A DNA stretch of 64,000 nt. Source: Bathynomus jamesi (taxonomy: Eukaryota; Arthropoda; Malacostraca; Isopoda; Cirolanidae). Under the pieces are notes generated by a model. It was not told the origin of the DNA, made no database searches, and worked only from the letters and a program-made list of their open reading frames with translations. Of the stretch, positions 12,209 through 24,396 are shown piece after piece (positions within the stretch are counted from its first letter, which is position 1; each line of letters opens with the position of its first letter). The translations under genes were made by a program, and so were the position numbers. The stretch spans positions 62,001-126,000 of the forward strand of contig JAJOZX010009073.1 of the NCBI GenBank assembly GCA_023014485.1, in the 5' to 3' direction.

Positions 12209-12480
12209 TTACATGATAAATTCTTAAATGTGCCTTGAGGGCAGAACTAAATGATGCACTGTACGAGCAAGTGCCACATTTAAAAGGATTTTCACCAGTG
12301 TAAATTCTTAAATGTTTCTTTAGATCTGAAAATTGTGATGCACCGTAGGAACAAATGCCACATTTAAAAGGCTTTTAACTTTTTGGTTTATACTCCTTTT
12401 AGTATTTTTAATAGCTATAAGTGGGGCTTCCACCCAAAGCCAAACACTTCAACTGTATCTGAACTTGGCTTAGCGTTGAT
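12209..12480 (-). repeat. Zinc-finger repeat fragment followed by an R4 3' stub
   Basis: 12209-12379 holds about two decayed C2H2 units on the minus strand. From 12380 to about 12470 the sequence is the last part of the R4 3' UTR (TTTTTGGTTTATACTCC, then GTGGGGCTTCCACCC), so this is a third R4 3' end, severely 5' truncated. The finger bases before it end TTTTAAC at 12379, the same position as in the other copies. Confidence 0.75.
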
Positions 12481-12905
12481 TTGCCACTAGGATTACGTTC
12501 TATTCTTTTCTCCAATGGTCCAGTTTATGTGTCATACCGACATATGTTTTTGTTGGGCCCATTGTCTGATGGAAAAACTGGGGTCCAGGGTCAATATCTT
12601 GACCTGGTGGGATCCCCCACATTGATTCCTTTGGTGAAGAATCTTCTCTGAGACTGAGAAAAGTTGCACCATTGCTCACCTCACCCACCCTGGTGCATAA
12701 GTGGGTTGAGGGGGACCTTTTTATCCTGGGTGATGTCCTGCCAGTGTGCAAGCTTTCTTTAGTAGACATTACATCCCATTCTTGTTTGTGGAAAGCTACA
12801 TACAGGTGGGAGGGGTTTCCCCTGCACCCGTCCCTTATTTTTAGTCGCCTTTTACGACACACTGGGACCACGTGGGAAGTATTCTTTGAAATTCCCTATA
12901 GTATA
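12481..12905. repeat. Second copy of the unclassified dispersed repeat
   Basis: Related to 1-303 and 8492-8560. The right part contains TTTTTAGTCGCCTTTTACGA and CCACGTGGGAAG, a motif I recall as common in invertebrate repeats but cannot place. This copy lacks the hAT-type shell and so serves as the empty site for it. No coding potential recognised. Confidence 0.6.
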
Positions 12906-13066
12906 AACTCTTAAATGGTTTTGAAGAGTATTTCTGCATGCTGTAGTATAAGAACAAATATAACATTTAATAGGTTTTTCACCAGTATGAATTCTTAAAT
13001 GTGTCTTAAGAGCAGAACTTTGTGATGTACTGTAGGAACAAGTGCCACATTTAAAAGGCTTTTCAC
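12906..13066 (-). repeat. Zinc-finger repeat fragment, 3' flank of R4 copy 2
   Basis: About two decayed finger units on the minus strand. The last 24 bp (13043-13066, TGCCACATTT...GCTTTTCAC) are repeated with one mismatch at 16717-16740 on the other side of R4 copy 2, as a target-site duplication. Confidence 0.8.
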
Positions 13067-13152
13067 TTCTTTAATATATTTTTACAGTTGGAAGTGGGGC
13101 TTCCACCCGAAGCCAAACACTTCAACTATGTCTGAACTGTCCTAGCATTCAT

Positions 13153-15330
13153 TTAAGGAGGGTGACTGTTCCTTTTAATGCCCCCATTTGGATTTCTATG
13201 GCCTGGGGCTGTCCTGGGATTGAGTTCAGGTAAGTTGATAGGTCGTTTTTCATCATACCTGTTGCCCCAACTATGATGGAGGAGAATGGCAGCATCTTTC
13301 AATCTCCAGTTTCTCTTTATATCATATATGAGTGCCTGGTATATTGTAATTTTCTTCCTTTCCACTCTATTAAGGCCATAGCCATTTGGGACACTGACCT
13401 CAATAAGTAAGGCACTCCTTTCCCTCTTGTCCCACACTACTATGTCTGGTTTTACTGCAGAATTGTCTATAAAAGTGGCTGTTGGAATTATTGTGTCATA
13501 GTATATGGTATAATGGTTGTTTCCAGTAATTGGTGCAGGTGTGTGTTCCCATACATTTTTATTGCATTCTAATTCTAATGCTATCATAATCTTCCAGTGA
13601 ATATAGTTACAGATTTTATTGTTTCTGGCTGTATAGTACCCCTCTGCCAGGAGCACCCTGCAGCCTGATATTAGATGGCCAACACTTTCTACCTCAACAT
13701 GACAGAATCTACACCTATCATTAGTACTTATTCCAGCCATTTTTTTAAATGCATTTGTTAGGAGTTCAAGATCTTGGGCACCCATTATTAGTCGCTCTCC
13801 GTCATATTGCAGAACTCCTCTCCTTAACCATTCCAATGATCCTTCTTTGTTGATATAATCCTTCTGTAATTCTTGATAATATTTTCCAGCTCTTTGATGT
13901 TGTTCCCATTCTTCTGTATACTTGGCCTGTTGTTCCTGAACAAATCTTTTGCGACTTTTCCTAGCTATTAAGGTGGCTGGTACGCTTTCCATTTCTACTA
14001 CTTCTGTCATATTATTGCCTCCAAAGTGCTGTGCCAGTTTGGTTATGGAAGTATGTTGCATTATCCTTGTGTTATGGTGTTTACGGACCAGAGCTATTGT
14101 AGGACTACTTGAACTTTTTAGATACTGCCCAATGCTGATGGTCAATGATCGGTGCAGCTGGTTAACCTCAGTCAATCCCATTCCTCCCAGTTTTCTTGGT
14201 AGGTACAATCTGGGAAGACACTGGTTCCGGTATGTTGTTCTGTTTAGAGTGAGGATCTTTCTGGTCTTAACATCCAGTTTATTTAATTCTGATTGCGGCC
14301 AGTCTATGATCCCTACACTATAATTGATAACAGGGATGGCGAGTTGGTTTATGGCTGTTATTTTATTCTTTGATGTAAGTTGGGTTTTGCAGATCTTTTT
14401 CAGTCTTCGTACATACTCTCCACTGATTTTCTCTCGCATTTGCCAGTGTTCTATATTTCCACTTTCTTCTATCCCAAGATATTTGTAGGAACTATCCTCT
14501 TCCAAGTCTTTAATCTCAGTGTCTCCTCCTAAATTGATGTTATGGGTTTGTATTTTCCTACCCCCTCTAAGTGTACACTTAGCACACTTGTCCAATCCAA
14601 ACTTCATTTTGATGTCACTGGAGAAAGTATGGACGATCCTTAATAGGCATCCCAGGTTTTGGTCAGAGTCTGCATACAGCTTCAAATCATCCATAAACAG
14701 TAGATGGTTCAGTACACTGTCAGGATTTCTTTGCCTAGTTTGACTGAGGTTGTAGCCCTTGTTATTATTGCTAAGTAGTTTGCTAAGGGGGTCCAGGGTG
14801 AGGCAGAATAGCAAGGGTGATATGCTGTCCCCCTGGAATATACCCCTCATAATCTTGACATGGGGAATGGATATTTTCCCATTTTCATGGGTAAGATTGA
14901 TGTTTGTTTGCCATTTTGTAATCTGGTTTGTTAGAGTGCTAATAATGGTAGGGAGGATTTTGTACAGTTTAAGGCATTCCAAAATCCATGAGTGTGGGAC
15001 ACTATCAAATGCCTTCTGATAGTCTATCCATGCCATACTAAGGTTTCTGCCTCTCTTTTTACAGTCTTCAAGGATAGTTTTGTTGATGAGCAGCTGCTCC
15101 TTTGTACCTAAGCAGTTTCTTCTACATCCTTTCTGTTCTTTTTCCAGATAGTCTCCAGCATCCAGGTGTTCATACATACTGTCTGCAATTAGGCCTGTAA
15201 AAAGTTTATAGGTGGTGGTGAGACAGCAGATTGGGCGGTATTTATTTGGGAGATTTGTCTCACGAGTCTTAGGGATGAGGGTTGTCTCTCCACTTGTAAG
15301 CCATTCTGGTGTTTCTTCTACTCCCTGCAA
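13153..15330 (-). pseudogene. R4-like ORF: reverse transcriptase, CCHC finger, restriction-like endonuclease
   Basis: The 725-residue uninterrupted frame starts inside the RT fingers (LIPKTRETNLPNKYRPI). RT blocks follow: AWIDYQKAFDSVPHSWI with a catalytic Asp near residue 103, then RGIFQGDSISPLLFCL, then the catalytic FMDDLKLYAD near 212-220. The thumb has LGIEESG. A CRFCHVEVESVGHLISGC finger follows, then PDIVVWDKRERSALLIEVSVP, which fits the PD...(D/E)xK-type endonuclease of R2/R4 elements. Target-primed reverse transcription at a nicked site is the expected role. The true protein starts upstream in other frames, so the first Met is not the native start. Confidence 0.85.
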
Positions 15331-15377
15331 TATCCTGTTTCAGCCAGAAATTCGGGAGCTTGTCTAGGCCAGGTTTT

Positions 15378-15671
15378 TTAAAGTTGGAGAATTTTGCCAC
15401 CCTCATTTGCCACCCTGATGGTCTCTATCCAAGCAGCATCCTGATTATGCTGTTCAGGGGTTTCAAAGAGGGGTTTCCAGTATGCCTCCAACTGGGTTTG
15501 ATCTGGTGGTTCATGGACTATTATTCTTTCCCTAATGAGATTTTGGTAAAAGCCCCTTGGGTTTGATGAAAATTGTTTGTTATGGTTTTTCATGTCAATC
15601 TGCTTTGGTTTATTCCTGATTCTATTGGCTATGGCTGGGATTTTTCCCTCCCAATTCCAGCGCCTTGTCAT
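15378..15671 (-). pseudogene. R4-like ORF, segment N-terminal to RT
   Basis: The 97-residue frame (KQIDMKNHNKQFSSNPRGFY, then WKPLFETPEQHNQDAAWIE) is the conserved region just before RT in this group, also present in copy 1 at 11073-11408. A frameshift near 15375 separates it from the RT frame, and another separates it from the N-terminal frame. Confidence 0.75.
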
Positions 15672-15780
15672 GTAATTGATTATCTCTCAGGTTATACTTC
15701 CTCTTTATTTTCCTTGTTTGTTTTTTGTTTTTTCCCTGTTGTGTGGGTGCTTGGAAATATTGCTTTAATTGGTTCAATTC

Positions 15781-17407
<1,627 letters not shown>

Positions 17408-17965
17408 TTAAATGTCTTTAAGAACTGAAAATTGTGATGCACTGTAGGAACAAGTGCCACATTTAAAAGGCTTTTCACCAGTGTGAATTCTTAAATGTGT
17501 CTTAAGAGCAGAACTAAATGATGCACTGTACGGACAAGTGCCACATTTAAAAGGCTTTTCACCAGTGTGATTTCTTAAATGTGTCTTAAGAGCTGAAAAT
17601 TGTGATGCACTGTAGGAACAAGTGCCACATTTAAAAGGCTTTTCACCAGTGTGAATTCTTAAATGTGTCTTAAGAGCAGAACTAAATGATGCACTGTACG
17701 AACAAGTGCCACATTTAAAAGGCTTTTCACCAGTGTGATTTCTTAAATGTGTCTTAAGAGCTGAAAATTGTGATGCACTGTAGGAACAAGTGCCACATTT
17801 AAAAGGCTTTTCACCAGTGTGAATTCTTAAATGTGTCTTAAGAACAGAACTTCGTGATGTACTGTAGGAACAAGTGCCACATTTAAAAGGCTTCTCACCA
17901 GCGTGGACCCTTGCATGAATTATAAGTTTGCAATGCACTTTGGTTTGATAACAACAAACTGAACA
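17408..17965 (-). CDS. C2H2 zinc-finger protein fragment, open part of the array
   Basis: This frame, open from the stop at 17966-17968, encodes a divergent first finger (CSVCCYQTKVHCKLIIHARVH) followed by six to seven canonical fingers C-x2-C-x12-H-x3-H joined by TGEKPF linkers. Apart from the first canonical finger (RSSVLKTH), fingers alternate between two types, QFSALKTH and FSSALKTH, so the real repeat is a two-finger unit of 168 bp. Helix positions -1, 2, 3 and 6 are Q/F, S, A, T, not a strong DNA-reading set. No native start or promoter is visible. It could be the last exon of a host gene or a finger-derived repeat; a frameshift ends it at 17408. Confidence 0.6.
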   Translation of the reverse strand, partial: CSVCCYQTKVHCKLIIHARVHAGEKPFKCGTCSYSTSRSSVLKTHLRIHTGEKPFKCGTCSYSASQFSALKTHLRNHTGEKPFKCGTCSYSASFSSALKTHLRIHTGEKPFKCGTCSYSASQFSALKTHLRNHTGEKPFKCGTCPYSASFSSALKTHLRIHTGEKPFKCGTCSYSASQFSVLKDI

Positions 17966-17989
17966 TCAATACTCTTCCTCTCTCTCTCT

Positions 17990-19080
17990 GGTGTTAATAT
18001 ATTCTTTGTTTATGAAGTCAGCTGTAATCACTTTCTGCATGTTTGATATTCTTTCTGATTTCCTACCTATCTGGAAAACATTAATGAATTAATTTAACTT
18101 TTTTCATATAATTTATGTCAGCACATTGAAATTATTCATATACAATACTGATATGCTCCAGCCTGACCCTTACAAAATACTTCTCTATTCTAAATATATC
18201 TCTTATAGATTCTAGTTTCATGGGATAGGCAAAATTCACATTAACCTCTTGGTTATTTGAAGTCCAAACTTTTAACTATTTTAACTTTTCACTCAGAATT
18301 ATGACTGAATTTCAATATAAATTTTTAGTTTGCTCTGTAATGAATTTTTACTCTAATCAACAATGCTCACTTTTTAATTTGACTTCAATTTTACTTTCAA
18401 CATTAATTTTTAAGTTAGAATTAAGATTAAAATTAACTGAATTTCAACCTTGACTTTGCCCAAATATGAACTTTATTCTACTTGCAAGTTAAAAAGCAAG
18501 ACTAATTTCCATTAGAGAAAAGCTTCCTAACACAAAAGCAAAATTCAAATTCATAAAGAGCAAGTTGAATTCTGAACTTGACTTTGAAATTTATTTCTAT
18601 CTGCATTTTAACCAACTAAAAATTTTTGCTTTCAAAAATTAAAAAAAAATTTAAATTCCGAGATTTTTTTTTCAGAGTTGAATTTTGTCTTTGACTTTGA
18701 TGAAATCCAAGTTGAATTTTCTTTTACTTCAAATTCTGAGTAACTGAATTAAGTTAAATTAAATTTTATTTCCACTTCCATTTTATTTTGACTTTTGAAT
18801 TTAAATTTATTACGATCAACAGCTGAGAATGAAGTCAAAGTCAATGACAAAATTCAAACTTAAAGATGCACACTAAAAGTATCAAACAGGAGGAGATTTT
18901 AGACACCAATCAACCTGTGAAGTAAAATCGAACCCTGATATCCAATGTCAATTGGTTCCTTGAAAATGTCACAAAAGTCCCCAGGTTTTAAGTATAAAGT
19001 GCCCTTAATAGTTGAAAAAATTACTTTCAACCCACACAGCTTTACTTGACTAGGTGTAATCAAAGGCTTTTTGTCTCATT
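17990..19080. other. AT-rich non-coding stretch
   Basis: No gene seen. 18240-18860 is low-complexity sequence built from loosely repeated GACTTTGA / TTGAATTTT / CAAATTC words on both strands, like a decayed simple repeat. It would be the intron between the finger array and the exon at 19715-19876 if these form one gene. Confidence 0.5.
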
Positions 19081-19530
19081 AATTTCATCTCTCTTTCTGT
19101 CTTCAATCACACTCTCTTCTATCATTACTACAATGGCTGCTCTTTTGAACTCTAACTATATACCTCTTCTTTAACCTTTTAACGCCAACTGGGTCAAATA
19201 CGTACCGTTTCAAATACACGCATTTAGCCTTAACCCTACAAAAAAGTTCAGCATTAAAGGGTTAAGGAAATCATGCAGCTCCAGACTCTCAACATATTCT
19301 CAACCTTTATCTGTCAAACTTTCCAACAATCAATCTTTCATCTACTCAACCAGTCAACTCTGGAACAACCTCCTTCAGTCTTCTCCCTGTTTATGTATGA
19401 CCTCAAATCTTTCAGTGTCAGGCATCTCAAAAACTCTGGACCTTGATTTTGGCTCTCCTCTTCTCTTTCTGTGTGGGAAGGGACATATTTGCAGGTATTT
19501 GCCCTTGGCCCCTCCTTCCTGCATAAAATA
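19080..19530 (+). mobile_element. Jockey/CR1-like LINE 3' fragment, tentative
   Basis: Across the MITE at 19175, the plus strand reads like the C-terminal tail of the same LINE as at 22174-22640: STLEQPPSVF, then YDLKSFSVRHLKN, then LFLCGKGHI. It ends near the AT-rich stretch at 19510. Similarity is judged by eye and is moderate. Confidence 0.45.
19175..19261. mobile_element. Tiny piggyBac-type MITE
   Basis: An 87-bp element flanked by TTAA at 19171-19174 and 19262-19265. The ends CCTTTTAACGCCAACT and, inverted, CCCTTTAATGCTGAACT are imperfect inverted repeats. TTAA duplication and CCCTTT ends match the larger piggyBac copies in this window. Confidence 0.7.
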
Positions 19531-19714
19531 AATTTGCACACGTAGTTGTAACATAGTACTATAATTGAAAAGCTGAAATTTATTTCAGAAAATAAATAAT
19601 AAAACACCAGTGAAAAAAAAAAATACAACTCTATATAATTTACACATTTACAATTTTCTCTTAATTTAACACATACAAAACCTACATTTATTACAAGTGA
19701 ACACAAGTTTTTAC

Positions 19715-19876
19715 CTCATTGGAGAAGTGTTGTGATGTTGAAGGGAATGAATATTCACTTTCTTCTTTGGACAAACTGCTATTTCCACTTTCAGAAGATG
19801 AAGCAGAATGATTTGGATATGAAAATTCACTTGGATCCTCAATAAATTCCTTCAAGTCAATTTTTACCACATTTCC
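19715..19876 (-). CDS. Candidate host exon, Ser/Glu-rich, unknown function
   Basis: On the minus strand a pyrimidine-rich acceptor (TTTTTCTCTTGAAG) precedes GGAAATGTGG at 19876, and a clean donor GAG|GTAAAA follows at 19715. The 162 bp between encode exactly 54 codons with no stop: GNVVKIDLKEFIEDPSEFSY, then a Ser/Glu-rich stretch ending QHFSNE. It resembles no transposon product I know. It lies upstream of the finger array on the same strand, so it could belong to that gene, but the intron phases do not obviously fit. Confidence 0.4.
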
Positions 19877-20164
19877 CTTCAAGAGAAAAACATTCATAAT
19901 GCAAAATTCAAAAATTGGTTCGAAAGATACATGCACACACAACTATAAGTAATATTAAATTATATTATCAACTGAGACAAACTGTACCAATATAAATATG
20001 CATTCACTGCAAATATAACACCTTATTCAAAAACATATTTTACATGACTACACAATGATTTTGAGTTGCTTTCCTTATTTTAGTTCAAGTGTTTAATCAA
20101 TATTATATTTAGGTGAATTAAGGGAATAGAAGCCATAATACAAAATGAATTTGTTGCAATATAC

Positions 20165-21364
20165 TATATTTTCAAAGACATCATCCATCATCGCACACTA
20201 TCCCACTCTCTTTTTGATGAAATCTCCATTTTAGGTAATTTCAATGTTCACCACCACCTTTGGCTTTCCTCCCATTTCACTAACATCACTGGTGAACTAG
20301 CTTACAACTTTTCTATCCTAAATGACCTTGAGCAGATTGTACAGCACCCTACTCATATCTCCAATCACCTTGGAGATAGGCCCAACATTCTGGATTTATT
20401 CCTTACTTCTCATCCCCCATCTTACTCTGTCAAATGTTTTTGACATTGGGTTTCTTCAACCACAATCTTGTATCCATTTCCTGTCTTATCACTCCAATTT
20501 AGCCTTTCAATCCTCCCAAGATGAGGCACCTTTGGGACTTTGGCATTGCTGATTTCAAGGCCCTCAGGCAGTACTTCTGTCATTTATCATGGAATGATTA
20601 CTGCTTCCATGACTGGGACCTTTCCAAGTGTGCTGAGCACATAAGTGAGGTGATTCACTCGGATATGGAGGTATACATTTCATATTTTCTTCCTATTACT
20701 AATACAAAAAAAAACCTTGATTTAACTTTACTTGTTCTAATGCTATCCACAACAGAGAAGTTTTTCAGAAGGTACCATCACCATCCAACTCCTGACTCCC
20801 ATTCAACTTATATTTCTGCCAAAAATTTTGCAAAATCTGTTCATCAGAAAAATGTGAAAACCTAGCCAATTCTAATTCTCTCTTTCTGGCATGTAGCTAA
20901 GAACCTCTCCAACTTCACTTCCTCTTCTCTCCCTCCTCTTTTGCATTCCAACAGCTCAACTGCCATTCTCCTGACAAAGCTGAACTCTTTGCTCAAACTT
21001 TCAACTCCAATTTATCCATGCACAATTCCAGTGCTGTTCCTCCATCTCCTCCCCTTGATTTTATTATGTCAGAAATTAGAATCTCTTCCAAAAGATGTTC
21101 TTTCTTCCCTATCTGGGCTCAACTCTAGGAAGGTGTATGGTCCTGATGGTGTTCCTCCTGCTGTTCTTAAGAACTGTGCTTCTGTGCTGATACCCTACCT
21201 ATGCAAACACTTTCATTTTTGTCTTTTATCAGGTACTTTTCCTTCCTGCTGGAAGTTCACTTTTATTCAGCCTCTCCCAAAGAAGGGTGACTACTCTCAA
21301 CTCTCCTCCAAGTATAATCTGATTGCTTTGATTTCATGTCTTTCTAAAGTTTTTGAATCTATCC
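20165..21364 (+). pseudogene. Jockey/CR1-like LINE, endonuclease to RT part
   Basis: The frames encode the end of an apurinic-type endonuclease (LGNFNVHHHLWLSS, then GDRPNILDLFLTSHPPSYSV), a linker, and RT N-terminal blocks (LNSRKVYGPDGVPPAVLKNC, FPSCWKFTFIQPLPKKGDYS, LISCLSKVFESIL). Frameshifts near 20445 and 20860 break it. The reading continues at 21861 after a MITE inserted at TTAA. The RT motif set is one I associate with LINEs common in decapod crustaceans. Confidence 0.8.
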
Positions 21365-21368
21365 TTAA

Positions 21369-21856
21369 CCCTTTAACTGCGCTGTACAATTTCAGTGATA
21401 TTCCCATGGATGTGCATTAAGTCACTAAAAAATGAAAGTGCTAATAGTAATTTTTCTATTACTTTTCTAGTATGAAAAGGCCACAAGAAATCCATATCTG
21501 ACAATAAAATGCCTCAAAAAACGTGATTATCAAGGAGAAATTTGATTTTATATAATAAAATTTTTTTTTTTTGCTTTTGCTATAATTTGCAGATAAACTT
21601 GCCTGAATAACTCATATAGTGTCAAAATGTATCCCACAGGCATAAATCTTAGCTGAAAACCTAGTTACGTATCACTACTAACCATTTTTACCTGTAAAAT
21701 GCAACCCATATTTGAGGTGAATTCTAGTGAAATACGCACATGTCATTTGGATTCATACTGGGTAAAAGAAACAAAACAGCCATGGACTATAGTCACTTTA
21801 CGTGGTTCAGGACAAAAAAATGTTTGTGAATAAAGTCATCAAATGCAGTAAAAGGG
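21369..21856. mobile_element. piggyBac-type MITE inside the LINE
   Basis: A 488-bp element flanked by TTAA (21365-21368 and 21857-21860). The ends CCCTTTAACTGC and, inverted, CCCTTTTACTGC match. Removing it rejoins the LINE frame across ESILN and the FKYLFSQTSF region. No coding capacity is seen. Confidence 0.85.
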
Positions 21857-21860
21857 TTAA

Positions 21861-22173
21861 TAATAGGGAGATTTTTAAATATCTCTTCTCACAAACTTCT
21901 TTCAGATCATCAATGTAGCTTCTGCAAGGGATGCTCTACTGACGATCTTCTTCCATATCTCTCAGCCTCTTGGTCATCCTCCTTTTCAGATTTCAGTGAA
22001 ACCTTTGCTATTGCACTAGACAAATCAAAAGCTTTTGACAGTCTGGCACAAATCATTAATTTCCATACTGTCCTCTTTTGGTTTCTGTCCTTCCTCTCTA
22101 ATTTCCTTTCTGGCCAATCTATAGCTACAGTTGTAGATAGGCGATGTTCTTCTCCTATAGTTATTAACAGTGG
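21861..22173 (+). pseudogene. Same LINE, RT palm part
   Basis: This continues the RT after the MITE: a CxGxxxxDDLLPYLSASWSSS region, then FSETFAIALDKSKAFDSL, where the catalytic Asp sits in ALDKSKAFD, then SNFLSGQSIATVVDRRCSSP. It ends abruptly at about 22173, where an opposite-strand fragment of the same family begins. Confidence 0.8.
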
Positions 22174-22640
22174 TTAATTAATTAACAAAATCAAGGTCCA
22201 AGGTTTTTGAGATGCCTGGATACTCTGTTTGAAAGAATTTGAGGTTATAGACAAGGAAAAAGATGGAATGAGGAAGATTAGATTGCTCCACAGTTGACCA
22301 GTTGAGAGGATAAAAGATAGAAAATACCAAGTAATCCTTGCATTTGATAGCTGGACAGAAAAGGAATGAGAATGTTTCAAAAGTTGGGTACTGCATGCTC
22401 TCTCTGTAATGGAGGAGGCATGCAATTAGAGAATTCAGAAGAGCAGTTTTCATTATAATAGCGATAGTAAAGAGTGAGGCAATATTGTGGAGAGAGGGAC
22501 ATTGAAGACAGTAAGAGGTGAGGAATTGATGAAACAAAAAGCCTTTGATTCCATCCAGTCAAATAGAGCTGTGTGGGTTGGGCCAACCCACACATGACAT
22601 GAGAAGGTACTCTATACAGGGACAGAGACAGCAACTTGGT
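22174..22640 (-). pseudogene. Jockey/CR1-like LINE, C-terminal part, opposite strand
   Basis: Minus-strand frames carry NENCSSEFSNCMPPPLQREH and related words, the conserved tail of this LINE family, and stop at 22174. The fragment is tail to tail with the plus-strand copy. Twin priming would give the opposite, head-to-head arrangement, so two insertions or an inversion is more likely. Confidence 0.7.
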
Positions 22641-22644
22641 GGGG

Positions 22645-23300
22645 GGCGAAGAAACTGTCAGGGGCAGATCCAGGAGGGAGGGCAGTCCTGAGTTACCTCA
22701 AAAATATTTTGATCAATAAATCAAATTTCCCATACCTATCCTAGGTTCACCGCCAGTATCTAGGCCAGACATCAAGCACACAACACATGTTTACACATTT
22801 CACTTTTAAAAGTCATATATAATTCAAGACTAATATTTTTTCAACTTATGATATTTTTATGTATATGTTGTGACTCAAAATAGCCACTATGGTTTTTGGT
22901 AACATATTTTCAGATTCTGCGTGAAATAAGTTTAACACTATCTTTAGAATTCATATCCAAAATATTCATAGTATTTAGATTTCAACTTTGGTATCTTATT
23001 TTGAAATTATAATGATGTACATGCAATTGTACACAATGTAATTACTCTTAAATTAGAACTATACCCACACATCAGTGAGCTAATATTTAGGTATTTATAT
23101 GGTTTGACAATTTTGAAACCCATTTTTGTTCCTAATTTGTAATTCATTAAATACATCATGTCTTATTGAAGGTGATACTTATATGAAACTTAGAAATAAA
23201 ATGTGGTTGAAATTAGTGATGCACCAATTAATTGGCATTAGCATGATCAGCAAAATTTTGCCAATTAATATTAAATATTCCAAATTTTATATAGATTTTC
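22645..23300. other. Non-coding stretch with a possible MITE end
   Basis: No gene seen. CAGGGGCAGATCCAGGAGGG at about 22659 resembles, inverted, CTTCTGGATCCACCCGTG at 31289-31307. The two could be ends of one disrupted element. 23213-23235 (TTAGTGATGCACCAATTAA) resembles hAT-type ends. The rest is AT-rich. Confidence 0.35.
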
Positions 23301-23371
23301 AATGATTATTTTAAGTTATAATGTCTTAGGTAAACGATATATTATATGTATAGATATATATGTATTATATA

Positions 23372-23377
<6 letters not shown>

Positions 23378-23411
<34 letters not shown>
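23378..23411. repeat. (TA)n microsatellite at a Penelope-like 3' junction
   Basis: An uninterrupted TA run abutting the 3' end of the minus-strand Penelope-like fragment (GTGCTGCAAACCACAAGG on the plus strand). TA runs are frequent neighbours of these elements. Confidence 0.85.
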
Positions 23412-23415
<4 letters not shown>

Positions 23416-23810
23416 CTGCAAACCACAAGGAAAAAGAAAAATGATTCCAAGGCCTTTCATGTATTCAAAGCTACACCTCATCAGGGAATGAAGAGAGAAG
23501 GAAAGATGCCTGTAAATATGTACAACGTAGCAGAAACCAAAACAATTAGCACATACTTAACGAGTTAATGAGAGGCAAAAAGGAATTTTAACAAGGTATT
23601 GTCAATTTTATACATTCCCACACTGTTATTAAAATTGTTTTTAAAATGGATAAATGCACATTCTAGAATATTTCTTTCTATTATATCTGTTTTCAACAAG
23701 TGCTTTAGAACTATCCCACTTGATGCTATGATTACATCTATACATATGGTTAAACAAAGCACTGGAATTACTAGCTGTTCTACATGCATATTTATGCTGT
23801 TTAACCCTTT
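23412..23810 (-). mobile_element. Penelope-like element, 3' end, copy 1
   Basis: Inverted relative of 25795-26215. The minus-strand reading has the C-terminal part of a GIY-YIG-type endonuclease (HVEQLVIPVLC, then LNHM-type and H-x-I-x-W words decayed), a short 3' UTR with a hammerhead-like core at 23444-23489, then CCTTGTGGTTTGCAGCA and a TA run. No RT is present. The piggyBac at 23815 sits at its 5' limit. Confidence 0.65.
23444..23489 (-). ncRNA. Hammerhead-ribozyme-like motif, copy 1
   Basis: On the minus strand: ATTCC, CTGATGA core, stem II arms GTGTA / TACAT (last pair G-U), GAAA core, GGCC, TT, GGAAT. The outer ATTCC/GGAAT pair forms stem I. Stem III is minimal, as known for ribozymes of Penelope-like elements. 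Folding was done by eye. Confidence 0.55.
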
Positions 23811-24396
23811 AACCCCGGGCTTGGCTCTGAAGCCAATGGTTTCACTGTGCCCATGAAACAGCGTTGGCTTAGAAGCCAACGCATGACCAGCGTGCTGTGT
23901 CAGAGATACAGTTTTGGCTTACAAGCCAACAGTGACGTAGCAGACCGTGATTGTTTGCAGATTTGACATATGACGTAAATAATAATCTCATTAGCTGAAA
24001 CAGTGGGTGTGGCCGAGCGGGTTGGCTGTCTCTTTCAAATACGTCATTGACTTATGATTTTTCATGAAAAGGGTCAGTTCCGATTGATTGATTTATGAGG
24101 ATGAATGTGCCAAGTACAAGTGGTGTGGGCAGTAGGCCCAGGAAACAAAATATTAGTGACAATCAGATCGCCCAAATGCTTGATGACTTGAGTGAGAATG
24201 AAGAAAGATTTTCTGATACTGATAGTGAACAAAGTTAAACACAAAGTGATGATATAAGTGTTAGTGAATCTGATAATGACGAAACAAATACAATTGAATG
24301 GGATGATGTGTTGGAATTTTCTCCACATAAATACGTATTTGAAGGAAATCCGGGTATTACAGACAACTTTTTAGTTGCTGAGAATGCTCGAGAAAG

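Noticed and set aside
13949..15019. Plus-strand frames opposite the R4 ORF
   Set aside because: Antisense shadows of the minus-strand RT and endonuclease frame, with no family motifs.
22174..22640. Twin-primed 5' inversion of the LINE
   Set aside because: Twin priming joins the pieces 5' end to 5' end; here the two pieces meet 3' side to 3' side.
24005..24035. tRNA-Leu or tRNA-Ser gene (GTGGCCGAGCGGGTTGGC)
   Set aside because: Only a box A-like stretch is present; no box B or cloverleaf follows, and it lies inside a piggyBac element.
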